NCBI RefSeq assembly: GCF_964340395.1
Contig: NC_135550.1
Location: 11,880,408-11,944,407 of the forward strand
Direction: 5' to 3'
DNA from: Glandiceps talaboti
Lineage: Eukaryota > Hemichordata > Enteropneusta > Spengelidae
Length of the DNA stretch: 64,000 nt
The notes beneath the pieces were generated by a model. That model ran no database searches. It saw only the letters and a list, made by a program, of their open reading frames with translations, and was not told the DNA's origin. Both the position numbers and the translations under genes were made by a program. Shown here piece by piece: positions 11,833 through 23,315 of this stretch (its first letter is position 1; the number at the start of each line of letters is the position of its first letter).

Positions 11833-14800
11833 CTGAAAGAATAAAAGGCAGAGTAAATAAAAGACAATCTGTCAAGTCCTGCTATATCATGTATACACTA
11901 GGTTATTGGCTAGCTATTCAACAAAAGTCTCAAATTACAAAATGTATTTGTACTATACATGTATCTATAAATATCTATATATATCTTTACAGGAAACCCT
12001 GCGTACACATGACACCAAAATATAACTAAGAATAACAAAGCTGAAATTTAGCATCTGCATATAAAAGGGAATTTTTTTAGGAATCACCATTTCTTATGTT
12101 CAGAAAAACATGTGTTATATACATCCTTGTATCTATATGCCTGTTCTGGGCACATTTCTGAGTAGTGGAATTGTCACTGTATTCAACATTGGCTTCATTT
12201 CGTCTTATTTTAGAGTGAAGTAAAAATAAAATAGTTTTGAGAGTGACTCTACTATCACATACCTGTTGTGGAGACTGTTGCCAATGACAACCTATTTAGT
12301 TGTGATTTTTTCTCTACTTGTACTGGCATGTCCACAGCTGTGAAGAGATAAGAGGCAAACAATTGTGTTTTATTTAACATCACTACATCAGTGAATTTGT
12401 TAGATACAGATATATAATATCAGATAATATGAAGCACTTGATAAGGTTCATTCTGATTGGTTAGAAAACAAAGGAAACAAAGCATATCTGTTGGCTGTAT
12501 TGTTAATGAGTGATAAAGTACTTGTATGTTTTCCAATCAGTGACAACCTTGTAAATAGCTTCACATTGATACAATACACTGTAAACCTAGATATTTTCAC
12601 TGGTATATAAATTTTGTGATTTTTACCGTCTTCAAACTAGTTCTCAAAGACTAATTTTTACTAATTATCAGACTGGTACATTGTGTTCATGTACAAGAAG
12701 GCATTTTAGTCACTACTTATTTGTGTGTTTTTTGTTTTCCTGCGAAAATTTCCAGGTTTACAGTATGTACGTACAGTATAAGTATAGTATGTTAATGTCA
12801 GTGTCTGTCAGTGTGTCTGTCAGTGTGTCTTCCAACTTCCAAGTCAATTTGACGTGCCACTGATACAATTTCTAATGACACTCCAACATTTGGTGTTCCC
12901 CTATCTCTTACTATGTGGTGACTCACAAGAAATGTCAGTTTTTATCATTTTGACTCACATCAAAACAACTGTCTTTCATTCGAGGGCACACACACACTGG
13001 TGAATGTGAATTCACAGAACATATATACCAGTACATGTAGTTATGCTCACTATACCTCAGTCTAGGCACTGAGGCACTGATGACGATTATCTGACCCAAA
13101 TATGTCATATATTTCACAGTGTGCACAAATGATGAACTGGCTTTTAGAGTACCTGGACATAAACAGTTACACTGTCAAAAGTTTTTAAAGTAGCTAGGTA
13201 GAAGTAACCATGAAATGTTTGATAATATAATAAGGCATTACTTACGGGCATCAACGGTGTCTTGTCCGCCATCTAATTGTTCCCTACTACCGGTACCAGC
13301 ACCGAAACGATTGGGATCTACCTGGTTAATTTCTTCCACACATGCTTCAATCATTGCATTCATCATAATGGCCTGAAAAAATGAAAGAAACAATCAGAAT
13401 ATGACATACTGTACTCAAAAAAAAATTTGAGTCAAACTGTGCTTTACAATTATAAGTCCTTGTGTGAATCAATAACAACACAATGGCCCTTTTAAATTTC
13501 CTTAACTCCCTGGGAAGCACACATCCTGCAGCCAGGTTAAATATGTCCTCTTGTCATACAAGGACCTCATTTTAATACACAGTTGGCGTGACTGAAGCAC
13601 ACTCAACATGTGGTTCAAGTGTTGCCCAAGGACTTGAAGCAATTCAGAATCAACAGCACCAGCAAGACTTGAAAAGTGGCAAACAGCAGTTGCCAAGCCA
13701 ACCACTCTACCCATCAGACTATCGTGACTCCTTATAATCAGTAAACATATTCATACATCTATATAACCCTTACCTGCTTTGAGAAGACCTGGAGAATTTT
13801 GCTGACAGTATTACCATTTTCTTCAATATCAAACTGTAACCACAGACAGGGAAGACCAGCTGAATGTGCTTTGGCTGGTTCTGTATATTCCCACGATAAA
13901 TCATCATAACTTAGTGCAAGTAAAAGTTCCTACAGACACAATACAACAATGATATTTTAAGTGACTAATAAATAAAGAGATATCCCTGATAGTCTTCGAC
14001 TACGACATTGGTAATCCAGTCTTTGGTTTACTAAGATAGACACGAACTAAATATATTGGTCATCAATGTGGTAGATTACACAAGTGGGTGATAGCGGTTC
14101 CTCTGTTGTGTGATTCTAATCACCCTGTGATCAACAGAGTGTAAACGTGGAAGTCCCAAAACACTACACTGCAAGTTTATGGAACTTGAACTCCCTACTG
14201 AGACTATAATTAAACGAACATCCATTCAATAGCTTATCACTGTTGTATCAACATGTTGCGACAATAGTTTTAGTTTGTGTCTATCTTAGTAAACCGAAGG
14301 CTCAATTACTATGTTAATACACAGAACAGTTCTCTTATATTGTAATAGACTTTAAATGCCCATATCAGATTAGGATTAATATATCAGTTTAAAAAGCAGC
14401 CATCTCACAGAGCTATATAAAAAATAGTTGATCTCGAACAAAAAGAGTGGCCCTATGTGATCCTTACGGCTCCACTGATAAGATAACACTAATGTGAGAA
14501 CCTGGGATTGAATCTCTGGCCTTTAAGCCTTTGATGAGGAAGATGGAGTATGGACTCAGCTGTTAGCAATAATTGCTATGTGGAGAATGTTAACACTCTA
14601 ATATCTGTTGAAAGAGATATTAAAAAGTCAAGCTACTCTCGATGTAAAATAAAACTTTTGAATTCATAAAACTTTCTTTCTAGTTACATACTATATTGTT
14701 GTGTACTTACTGATTTTGACACACAAACAAGAAAGACACCATCTCTGTTTATGCCAACTGAAGCTGGTCTATCGTGGTTTTCCTTTACTTTCTTACCAGC

Positions 14801-17800
14801 GTGTGGTCTCTCAATTTGACCAGTGAAAAATACACACCTGTATATTTTGGAGGAAAAAACAAAAATATGTAAATATTGTATGTAAACATGTTATATAAGT
14901 GTATCTCCATAACTAAACAGTTATATAAGAGTGTGAATGCATATGCACACGAGCATACATGCATGCACAAGCACAAGCACACACACACACACATGCAGTT
15001 ACTGCGAATCAAATGATAATGTGGAAATCAATATCATACAAGGAGGCTTGCCAGTAAATTTTTTCACACAGAAATAGACATAAAGTATTTTCTTTTAATA
15101 TCAATAAATTTTTTCAAGATAGACACACACAGAGAAATTATATAGTTGTTCTGTAAATACTCGCAACATGGACACACTATGTACTGTGTTATCAACAACT
15201 ATAAAGTGATGTCGTGCATATCTGTGAAAATTGTTTCCATAACTTTCCAACGTAATAGAAACCTTACTTTTCACCCACTAAACCAAACATTTCTATCATA
15301 TTTCAAAAAACCGATAAAAATCTGGATACCATGGTGACCAATACTATTTTGGAATAATTGATTGCCCCTGTGACATATATACCCCCTCCCTACAAGTGTT
15401 CTAAAATATTTATCTACTTGACATAATTCATTCCTATCTTTGTAGTATTGAATGTTACACAGCAGTGACCTTTCTTATCCAGCGGTGCTATGACTCAAGC
15501 ACGTTTCTGATGACCTTTTTACAAACAAACAAAATATGTCTTGGCAGAGTGCCAAGTCTACTTACCCATAGAAGGGCAACGACCAACATGACTTTAAGAA
15601 CGTCTTTTTACACTGTTGTTCATTATTGGCAGACAAATTCTTGTACTCGTCAACAATTCGATACTCTGCTGTTGTTTTTGAAGACAATGGCAATGACCAT
15701 GAAGTCTTGCACATGGGTGCTGGGTAGAAATTTGGAAGTTTGTCTCTGTTGGGGAAAAAAAATAATGACAGTGGCTATATTTTACAAAATGTAACTTAAC
15801 CTTTTCATAAACATTTGATGGGGCAAGAAACGTCATTATAGTGCAATAACTATAATAACGACTTCATATTATGTAACTTTTCAATTCAATTTCAACAGAA
15901 TCATGTGAGACAATTATTCCCCTACAGCTATCAAAAAATGGCCCTACTATTGTAAATTCAGAATTTGATGACACACCTCAGTAATTTTGAAATCAAAACA
16001 AACGTCACCACAGCAATAAGGTCATTCATTATGTTAGTAAATCACAGACAGTCACGACCAAAACAAATTTAAACAGTGATAAGGTCACTGATTATGGCAG
16101 TGAATCACAGACACTTTCAACCTATGAGTATGATATATCTTCTATGAATGCAATAATTCATTGACAACATTGACATATATAGAATGTAGTATTACTCTAG
16201 CCCTTTCAAATTGGCTATATATGTCAAGATTACAAAATATTTATTACTGTTCTGAAACTGTCACAGATCAGACTCACAAAGCGTAGTCAATACAATTATA
16301 TTATTGATTTGTCATCAATGCGTTGATGACGAATTCTAGTTCAGATCACGGTCTTTGAACTTTCTCACAATAATGTCTGCGCACAAACCTCTACCAAACA
16401 CAAAAGCATTGATTTATTCTGATTTTTTTGGTATCAATAAATACTTAACTTGATACATAGATTCTATCACTATTAGCTACTGTCAACATACATATTTTGG
16501 CTGGACTCATTTTCACTGCTAAAGTCTGATATGAGTAACTGCACAAAATAAAGGCAGACTTAAATTGAGTGTGAATCCATGCATTATAACTTACAAAAGA
16601 AATGTGGCTATAAGTATACACGAGTAAACTCTTTTTATCAGCAAAAGATAAAACAGAACCAAAATGTGAACACTTAGAAGTCTGCTAAAATATTTGTGCA
16701 CAAAATACATTCACTTGTACTTTGCCCTATTGACTTACTTGAAGTAGGTACTTGTATGTAGTTTTGGTTCATATGGCCCCAATTCAATCCTTGCAAGCAG
16801 CCCTGCATATCTGTCATATTCCTCACTACTACATGGGTAGTAACCTTCCAAAATATTATGTTTTGCCTCTTCATATAACATTTCTAACGCCTTCTCACTT
16901 CGTATCTGGTTTGTAAACATTCACAAAGAAAAAAGGTATCAAAACATGCATCAGGAATACTTTCATAACTTATTCGGGGCAAACCATTGGTTGCAGAGTA
17001 GGCAACTAGGCTATCTGATTTGACATACTGGCTTGGCAGTACATTTCTGGGAAATGACATTTTCAAGCCAGATGGCCATGTCTCTGGGCTAGACGAACCA
17101 TCGACACTGGAGATTCCAGGGTATATAGACAAACATATACCACCACACTACAAGAATGAATGTTCATGGCCTTGGGATCCATAGTAACTCCTCCGCGAGT
17201 AGAAATTTTCATTTCATGATGATGTAACACATAGTTGTGCTTTAAAATTGGTACTATTGACTCCATTTTGAATTAATACACATAATGGATTTTGAGGAAT
17301 TCTTTACTGTACAATTCATTGAATATCTTGGTTGAGTAGTTTTTCTGGAAATACCAGGACATACAAGATAATAATTATTATTATTATAAAGAGTGTTCTT
17401 CACATGCAAGGTCATGGACCAATGATTTTACAGAAAATGTTCATGTTTCTTAGAAATACTTACCCTTTTTTCTTTACATTTAGGAAAGAAAGCATTTCTC
17501 TGGTAGCATAAAATAGGTTCATCTGAAAGAAGATAATGAAAGACTGAGTTCACTATTGATCCTTTGAATAAAGTTATCACACCCAAAACATTATTGATCA
17601 GGACATTTCACCATAAACAACTGGAGTGGGTTTTTTTATTCTATGTACATTTTCTTGTTGAACTAGTAAACAACTTCTCTTCACCAAAATGCATTCACCA
17701 TGTCAACTCAAATATTGACAATGAGAGATGTTGTATATGTAATAAGTGGGCTTGTCTGTCTTTGAATGGTTATGATGCATACCTAAAATTTGACATCATT

Positions 17801-19650
17801 GCCAGCCTTTCAATGGACTGGGCTTTGATACGTACCTCTGTTTTTCTGATCTTCTGTGGCTGATGTAAATCGGTCTAGAAGGTCAGGCCATTGTCTGTAC
17901 AGCTTGTACGGCACATGGTGAGGTTTTAACTGTAATTCTGATTGAAAACACAACATAAAAGTAAAAGGTAAGATTTCATGGTCATTGCAAATGTTTAGTT
18001 TTGAAAACAAAGTATTTCTAACTTTAACAAAATAAGGATTAATTTGATAGAAGTTCTAATTTGAAAACAATATCAGTAGCAGTGGTAATTGACATCCAAA
18101 AAACACAAACATAACACATCTTGCATTTTGAAATCAAATTTGAAGCAATAACTCTACAAATTGCAGTAAACGGTGACTAAAGTAAAACAAGGTATGATAA
18201 TGTTCAAATGTTACCAATTTTTAAACATCAAATGAAGACTACCAAAGCAGAGAATGTAAAACACTTACTCAACAATGGTGACGTTAACCATAAACAGAAT
18301 AATTCCGTTGCTATCTCTGGTAAACCTAAATTGGCCTGCATTAAATCTGATAATTCCTGTGCTGTTGCCCTTTTACATCCTTCAACATTAAACTCATGTC
18401 CCGTTCCATTGCGCAGAAATATGCATACATCTAAACCTAGGGAGAGACCGATGGAAAGTCGTTAAAATTGTTGAAAAACACTTTTGAATAAACTTCTAAC
18501 TTTTGGAAATGGGCAGTGCACACATCTAAACCTAGGATGTTAAAATTGTCGAAAACACTTTTGAATAAACTTCTAACTTTGGGAAATAGGCAGTGCACAC
18601 ATCTAAACACACAAATGGTTAATTAAACCCGGACTATATCAAATTCTCACTTCCTTTATAAAAAACTTTTCCAAGAAATACACCTTTCAAACTTTTGAAT
18701 TTTAATATGGATATTGACACTAACAGGGGTGGAAGGTGGGGGGGGGGGGTGATATTATAGAAAAAAATAAAATAGCTAGCTTATCAAATTAGAGAAAAGC
18801 AAACACATACATGTGATATGGGAGTCTGTATGACTATGTGCTGTTGTTCATAGCCCTGCCAGGCTTTGCAACCACAACATAGACTGGAATGATAGCTGAT
18901 AGCGTACGTGGCATGACACATGTATTGTTAAAAGCCCAATGTAGATATACTGGCATTTTTAAACTTAAAGACATGACGATCACAGTATGTTATGGTTAAA
19001 TTTCAAACCAAGACACATAAGTCATACCACAGCATACTTTTCCAATTAATGTTAACATCACAGGATAACTAACTGTACCAAGAGCACAGGGTTTTATTTT
19101 CAACTTGTACACTTTCTAAACTAACAATTAAGAATAACTTTCCTAAGTAGCATGCAACATGTAATGTGAATTTCCCAAAGCATAAATTTGTAATGGTAAA
19201 AGGGATAATACTAAAAATGTTACATTAGTGAGTACAAATACACATAAACTCATTTACAAACATTTGATACAAATGTCATATGTGAATTCATATAAATATA
19301 TTTTTATACAACGTTATCATGTGTGCATACATACATGAGCATACAATTATGTCATGTGAGTGAGAATTCATTCATATTCAGATCGCATTTATATATCTAT
19401 CACATATGAATTCAAATACAATTTGATATACACATATACATGAGTTTATATACATACATTTTGATACCGATGAAGCTGTACTCGGTATAGGATATTCACG
19501 GCTACCCTGGTATAAAGTCTGTGTTATTGGTGTCATCAGTCCAGATCCTGTTGGTCCAAGTGGTTCTAAATGTGGAGGCATTTTCAATCTCGGTTTTGCT
19601 TGTGGTTTGTCCTGCAGTCTATACGAGTGTAACCCTGATTCCACAGACAT
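11750..19650 (-). CDS. FRMD8: FRMD8, FERM domain-containing protein 8 (complete)
   Basis: FRMD8 (Drosophila Bili) is a cytoplasmic FERM protein. In vertebrates it binds the N-terminal tails of iRhoms and stabilises the iRhom/ADAM17 sheddase at the cell surface; the fly protein was described as a Wnt/LRP modulator. Eleven coding exons total 1,437 nt (478 residues and a stop), against about 464 in human. All junctions are GT-AG and all phases agree. Residues 1-64 are a variable N-terminus. About 64-165 is the ubiquitin-like F1 lobe ([33 protein letters not shown]). About 175-290 is the helical F2 lobe ([28 protein letters not shown]). About 290-400 is the PH-like F3 lobe ([36 protein letters not shown]). 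A basic tail follows. The start at 19648-19650 is the first ATG after an acceptor. The gene is head-to-head with SAYSD1. Confidence 0.96.
12263..12337 (-). CDS. FRMD8: FRMD8 coding exon 10, C-terminal tail
   Basis: 75 nt, residues 427-451, [20 protein letters not shown] onward. Low similarity, but flanked by acceptor tctcttcacag and donor gtatgt and in phase with both neighbours. Confidence 0.85.
13246..13372 (-). CDS. FRMD8: FRMD8 coding exon 9
   Basis: 127 nt, residues 385-426, [17 protein letters not shown] then a Gly/Asp-rich linker to TVDA. Corresponds to the last F3 helix in human (AELMSSLIEYCIELSQ). Confidence 0.95.
13470..13735 (-). mobile_element. tRNA-derived SINE, diverged copy
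   Basis: On the - strand this starts near 13735 with a decayed tRNA-like head (tagtctgatgggtagagtgg resembles a box A). It then follows the same body as the better copy at 40136-40506: a cttgggcaa block, a cagtcacgccaactgt block, a gcttcccagggagttaagg block and aaaagggccattgtg. It lies in an FRMD8 intron; old and inactive by appearance. The open frame at 13502-13714 belongs to it. Confidence 0.72.
13774..13929 (-). CDS. FRMD8: FRMD8 coding exon 8, FERM F3
   Basis: 156 nt, 52 codons, residues 333-384, [20 protein letters not shown] to ILQVFSKQ. Matches human LGLRFQELSWDHT...LWLEFD...LLKIYSKQ. Confidence 0.96.
14010..14310 (+). mobile_element. MITE family 1, copy A
   Basis: About 300 bp with terminal inverted repeats of roughly 34 bp whose core is tttactaagatagacac at the left and its complement at 14278-14294. 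The inside carries acacaagtgggtgatagcgg and ttcaatagcttatcactgtt, both shared with copies B (30046-30368, inverted) and C (62955-63205). No open frame, so non-autonomous. Confidence 0.88.
14440..14545 (+). repeat. Short interspersed repeat family B, copy 1
   Basis: ggctccactgataagataac followed by gagaacctgggattgaatc recurs in the same orientation at 52738-52815 (ggctccactgacaagataac ... gagaacctggg). Function and class unknown. Confidence 0.6.
14711..14837 (-). CDS. FRMD8: FRMD8 coding exon 7, FERM F3
   Basis: 127 nt, residues 290-332, [17 protein letters not shown] to VFLVCVSKS. Acceptor aaaatatacag, donor gtaagt, phase 0 at the end. Confidence 0.94.
14974..14993. repeat. (CA)n microsatellite
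   Basis: Short CA run in an FRMD8 intron. Confidence 0.85.
15566..15745 (-). CDS. FRMD8: FRMD8 coding exon 6, FERM F2
   Basis: 180 nt, residues 230-289, [20 protein letters not shown] to SCWSLPFY plus two bases. Found by phase and by the LPFYG motif at the F2/F3 boundary. Acceptor ccccaacag, donor gtaagt. Confidence 0.93.
16739..16905 (-). CDS. FRMD8: FRMD8 coding exon 5, FERM F2
   Basis: 167 nt, residues 175-229, [20 protein letters not shown] to TSTYF plus two bases. Donor gtaagt. Confidence 0.96.
17464..17522 (-). CDS. FRMD8: FRMD8 coding exon 4
   Basis: 59 nt, residues 155-174, [20 protein letters not shown]. Ends phase 0 at donor gtaagt. Short, but a clear match to human DEPFLQFRRNVFFPKRRE. 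Confidence 0.95.
17836..17937 (-). CDS. FRMD8: FRMD8 coding exon 3
   Basis: 102 nt, residues 121-154. Contains [20 protein letters not shown], which is very close to human FRMD8. Acceptor gttttcaatcag, donor gtacgt. Confidence 0.95.
18269..18436 (-). CDS. FRMD8: FRMD8 coding exon 2, FERM F1
   Basis: 168 nt, residues 65-120, [12 protein letters not shown] to LWLTSPLL. Acceptor ctctccctag, donor gtaagt. The acceptor edge is repeated upstream (see the array at 18437-18610). Confidence 0.94.
18437..18610. repeat. Tandem copies of the FRMD8 exon 2 acceptor
   Basis: The exon edge catctaaac|ctagg (+ strand; exon to the left) at 18428-18440 is repeated at 18523-18535, 95 bp away, with the AG acceptor kept. 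It is repeated again at 18600-18608 without the AG. The spacer block acttttgaataaacttctaa is repeated too. Confidence 0.88.
18738..18749. repeat. Poly-G tract
   Basis: Twelve G in a row after ggaaggt; G-quadruplex-prone. Confidence 0.85.
19458..19650 (-). CDS. FRMD8: FRMD8 coding exon 1
   Basis: Residues 1-64, [10 protein letters not shown] to STASSVSK, plus one base. Donor gtatgt. A strong acceptor (ctgttgtcag) ends at 19663, so there are 12 nt of 5' UTR in this exon and at least one upstream non-coding exon. An alternative donor three codons earlier would break the phase. Confidence 0.88.
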
Positions 19651-20316
19651 TTTGACTCCTTTCTGACAACAGAGATGAAATGATACGATGTCAACATACA
19701 TTGAGTATACATAACATAACAATCCACCAAATCATCTGAAATATGAGGATTCCGACTTGAGTGTCTGACACCCTACTGATTTTGAGGATATGATAGTAAC
19801 TGGTTTCTAGTCATAACAATACTCAATATAAACATAGACCCTCCACCAACAACTATCGATTTCAATCCTCGACAAACGAACTATTTTCACATAAAATATA
19901 TTCGATCACATCTTGGCTGCTTCAAAATGTAAAACGTGAGTCTCGTGGTGACCGTGAGATGTAACAGCCTGATGGTCGGTCCACTCACAGCCTGTTTACT
20001 TTTTGTGAAAATTTACCCTGAAAATCCCCACTAATACCTCCACTGTTTATCTCACCGACGGTCTATATATGGTGCGGTTTCTATGAATCTCCGACTATTT
20101 GTGCATAGTGGACGTGTGATCCCTGGAAGCGAACAAAAGGCTTGCATATAAACGGACAAAAAAACCCCGACAAGTTTGAAAGGCTGAGACGGGAAGTTTT
20201 GTGTACTGTACGAATAGAGTTCGAGTGTACACTCACTATCACGAACCGCGTTCACCGCCCACCCAATCATGGTGTAAAATTACACGTTTCTAACCGACGA
20301 AATATCCAAATTTTAC

Positions 20317-20395
20317 CTGATGCTTTCCTTGTCTCTTCAACTTCTGTTCGACCCTCTGGCTTATAAAATGAAGTTTTCTCGAATGATCACACAAA
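20317..20395 (-). other. FRMD8: Probable FRMD8 5' UTR exon
   Basis: The - strand has GCATCAG|gtaaaa with the donor just below 20317. A donor is needed because the start exon has an acceptor upstream of its ATG. A second possible donor (GTCGGTGAG, near 20055) is an alternative. The 5' end is a guess. Confidence 0.35.
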
Positions 20396-20741
20396 TATAA
20401 AGGCCGTTGCGTTAATTACCAGACCCTCGTATTTGACGTAGATTGTGATCACCTGACACAAATCAAACAACAGGAAATGAGAAATGGTCATGTTCTTGGT
20501 ACTCATATTCGCATGCAGCTTTGGCAAAAAAAATCATCAAAAGCTTCTAAACAATTCAAATTCAATGTAGTTATTTAAAAAATATATGATTATTTCAGTC
20601 AACTGCATATAAAATTATACTATCATTGTACGATTAAAATTTGAATCGGAGTCTATTCGTAACGTTCATCACACTGGAAGAGGAACTCCGAGGACGACTA
20701 TCCACCTGTGTACGTGTAAAGAGCCAACAGGATAGCGGAGA
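20396..20741. promoter_or_regulatory. FRMD8/SAYSD1 divergent promoter region
   Basis: About 350 bp between the likely FRMD8 5' exon and the SAYSD1 ATG, so both genes probably fire from one short shared region. No convincing TATA box at a fixed distance; individual factor sites are not claimed. Confidence 0.5.
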
Positions 20742-20858
20742 ATGAAAAGTGTCGAGGACCAGTTGGCCGAATACAGGGCTAGGAAGGCAAGAGAGTGTGG
20801 GCATACACCACATCAAAGTGAAAATGGTCATGCCTCAGCAAACAAAAACGTATTCGAG
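20742..20858 (+). CDS. SAYSD1: SAYSD1 exon 1
   Basis: 39 codons, residues 1-39, ends NKNVFE, phase 0, donor gtaata. The ATG is the first in the predicted 5' leader and gives the family N-terminus. Confidence 0.93.
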
Positions 20859-23315
20859 GTAATATCAAGCAATACTCATTTGACCAGTGTTGTTGTTGCA
20901 TGTTGTTCATTCAGCAAGTTTACACTTGAAGTTGACAGACACGTATATCTAACTAAAGTAACTTTGTTATGACTCATTTTTGACAGAAAGATGATCGCGT
21001 TAGATTTTGCTACCCGTAAATTGCGAAAGAGAGAAAAAAAAGCGTCGTGTAGCATGAATATTTTCCGAACTTACCTGCCGTTACATACAGTACGTACCAC
21101 AGAGTAACATATGTCAGAGACTAGTAAAGTTGTTGTCAACAATATAGTGCCAGTGGTGCATTGTTGTCCTAGTACGGGTTTGACGTAGGTGGTGCATCCG
21201 GGCCATTACAACATGTATTTGTAAACCACACTGACTCATACACAGTTACAAGTTGAACTGTTCGGGGAACTTTGCCATTGTAAAAGAACGGACATTACCT
21301 ATTTCACTAACAATAAAGCTACTGTGTATGGAAAATTTATTAGGTTACGGATATCGGACATATTGCACAATCACAGCATTTTTTTTTTTCAGTTTTGTAA
21401 TTTATTTTATTTATACATTATTATTTTCATTTTCAATATCATTACCATTGTCAGTGTTTCTGTTCCATGTATTAAGAGTGGTAGTGTGTATTAAAAATCA
21501 ACCCAAGTTCCCAGCCATTTTAGCAGGGTTTCCACTAGTGTTTTTCTTATTGAATAGGTGGTAATATAGGTATTAAACCTACCTGAGTTACAGTCACTTT
21601 ACTTTAATTCCCAACCAAAATTCACAAATTGTGTAGGGAAAGTATGACAGTTATACCGGTTTCCCCCTTACTTTTTAATACCAGAGATCCAAAACCTTAG
21701 CAAAAAAAAAATAACTTTACAATAATTATCTGTATATACTGCATGATAGATCATTTTTGGACAGAGCAACACAATGGTCATTGATTTTCAGGTGACAGAT
21801 GCCATTGGATCACCCACCCACACAGTTTTCAATGAGATCTATAGTTTGGCAGACACGTTCTTTAGTAATTTAGTCATCTGACATGACGTGACAGCATGAT
21901 AGAGGGACTATATGTCAATTACTGGTAGTTCTTTTGATAGTACATACTATTTGGTTACAAAATGGAGTATACCTGGTAGTTCCATATATTACAATTTACT
22001 CTAGTTTGGCATCAGCAACTAATTTTCATTTCCTCTTTTGTATGGGAATCACAGGAATTCCTAGTTTCCATTCAACCGTATTCATGATAAGGAAGAGTTT
22101 CTGTTCATATAGGCATTACATGAAACAATTATCCTTTTGGCCAATTTGCAATGTTAAATCTTTTAGTTTCCATAGTTACCATGATGTGAAATGTTATTAC
22201 CTGTATAAATTATTGTGACTGTGTGATGAAGAAACTAATTAGCATTCACCCAAGTTGATTGACACTACCACTGACCAATCAGTAACCAGTATCCTCCAAC
22301 AAATTTAATCTTGGACTGCTTTACATACATAGCCAAGAGCTTTGTATTCATAGAGTACAACAGAGAGGCTTAGATACATGTTAGAATGTGTACATGCACT
22401 GGAGCATGATCGTGCAGACGTACAAGTAATGACGCATACAGAGTTTTGTTTAGCTATGCCTTCAGAACCCAAACTTTAAAGACAGTGGAATGTGCACGTG
22501 TGCATTGGCATCTGCTGTCCAGAAGGCCAAACACATGACTTTGTTTTCCAAACTTGTCTGTACTTTAGACATTTTTCATTCAAGTACCCAAAGAAAAAAC
22601 CCAACAATTAGTTTACAGTTACATTTGTGAACTTTAATATTAAAAAAATGATGACATATAATACAAGAAAAATGTAAAAAATTGAATACGTATTTACAGT
22701 TACGTGTAGACTGCCCTTTTGATGTAGCATTGTCTGATACACAACACGTGGGTTGCTTTGAATCACATGACTATGATGCTATGCACATATATAAGGCCCA
22801 TAAATAGTCATATCTAAACCTCTCTATTGTTAGTCTATAGGCAAACTGATATGCGATTGAAGGAAAAGGCAGTTGTGCCTTTTTGATGGACTTGTAATGT
22901 CCTCGACAACTGAACAAACAGTACTTGCCACAAACTTATCAATGTATTATGATTTTATTTTCAGGATAATAATGGCACAGTGAAACACGATGTACAAGTG
23001 ACACCCAACAAATTTACACAATATTTACAGAGGTACAGATTCAATGGTACAGTTACAAATCGGACAATCCTGAAATGTATATTGTGGGTCATTCTTCTTG
23101 TACTTTTTGTCATTATCGAATTTGCAGCTATTTTCATCATTGTGACTCTGTTTTATGTGGTGTTTACCAACTTGAGGAGTGGTGGAACCAGACAACCCGG
23201 TGAATTAAGTGCATATTCTGTTTTCAATCCGAACTGTGAAAGGATTGACGGAACACTGACTGCTGAACAGTTGCAGAGAGAAATGATGTTGGGTCCTGGA
23301 GCCATGATTGGTTAA
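20742..23315 (+). CDS. SAYSD1: SAYSD1, SAYSvFN domain-containing protein 1 (complete)
   Basis: SAYSD1 is a small ER membrane protein. In human cells it has been linked to clearing stalled, UFMylated ribosomes at the translocon. Two exons (20742-20858 and 22965-23315, 468 nt) give 155 residues; human has 183. Residues 1-39 are a charged N-terminus (MKSVEDQLAEYRARKAREC), matching the human start MEQRLAEFRAARKRAG. A hydrophobic stretch at about residues 69-95 (CILWVILLVLFVIIEFAAIF and on) is the membrane segment or hairpin. The C-terminal hallmark SAYSVFNPNCERIDGTLTAE follows, then QLQREMMLGPGAMIG. It is shorter than human in the linker between the N-terminus and the membrane segment. Head-to-head with FRMD8, tail-to-tail with COG2. 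Confidence 0.97.
20859..22964 (+). other. SAYSD1 intron
   Basis: 2.1-kb intron. Open frames of 94-103 codons inside (21253-21564, 21934-22218) match no family I recognise. No repeat family of this window is obvious in it. Confidence 0.8.
22965..23315 (+). CDS. SAYSD1: SAYSD1 exon 2, SAYSvFN domain
   Basis: 351 nt with stop at 23313-23315, residues 40-155, DNNGTVKHDVQVTPNKF to GPGAMIG. Acceptor gattttattttcag. The codon at 22980 is GTG inside the exon, not a start. Confidence 0.97.
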   Translation, partial: DNNGTVKHDVQVTPNKFTQYLQRYRFNGTVTNRTILKCILWVILLVLFVIIEFAAIFIIVTLFYVVFTNLRSGGTRQPGELSAYSVFNPNCERIDGTLTAEQLQREMMLGPGAMIG

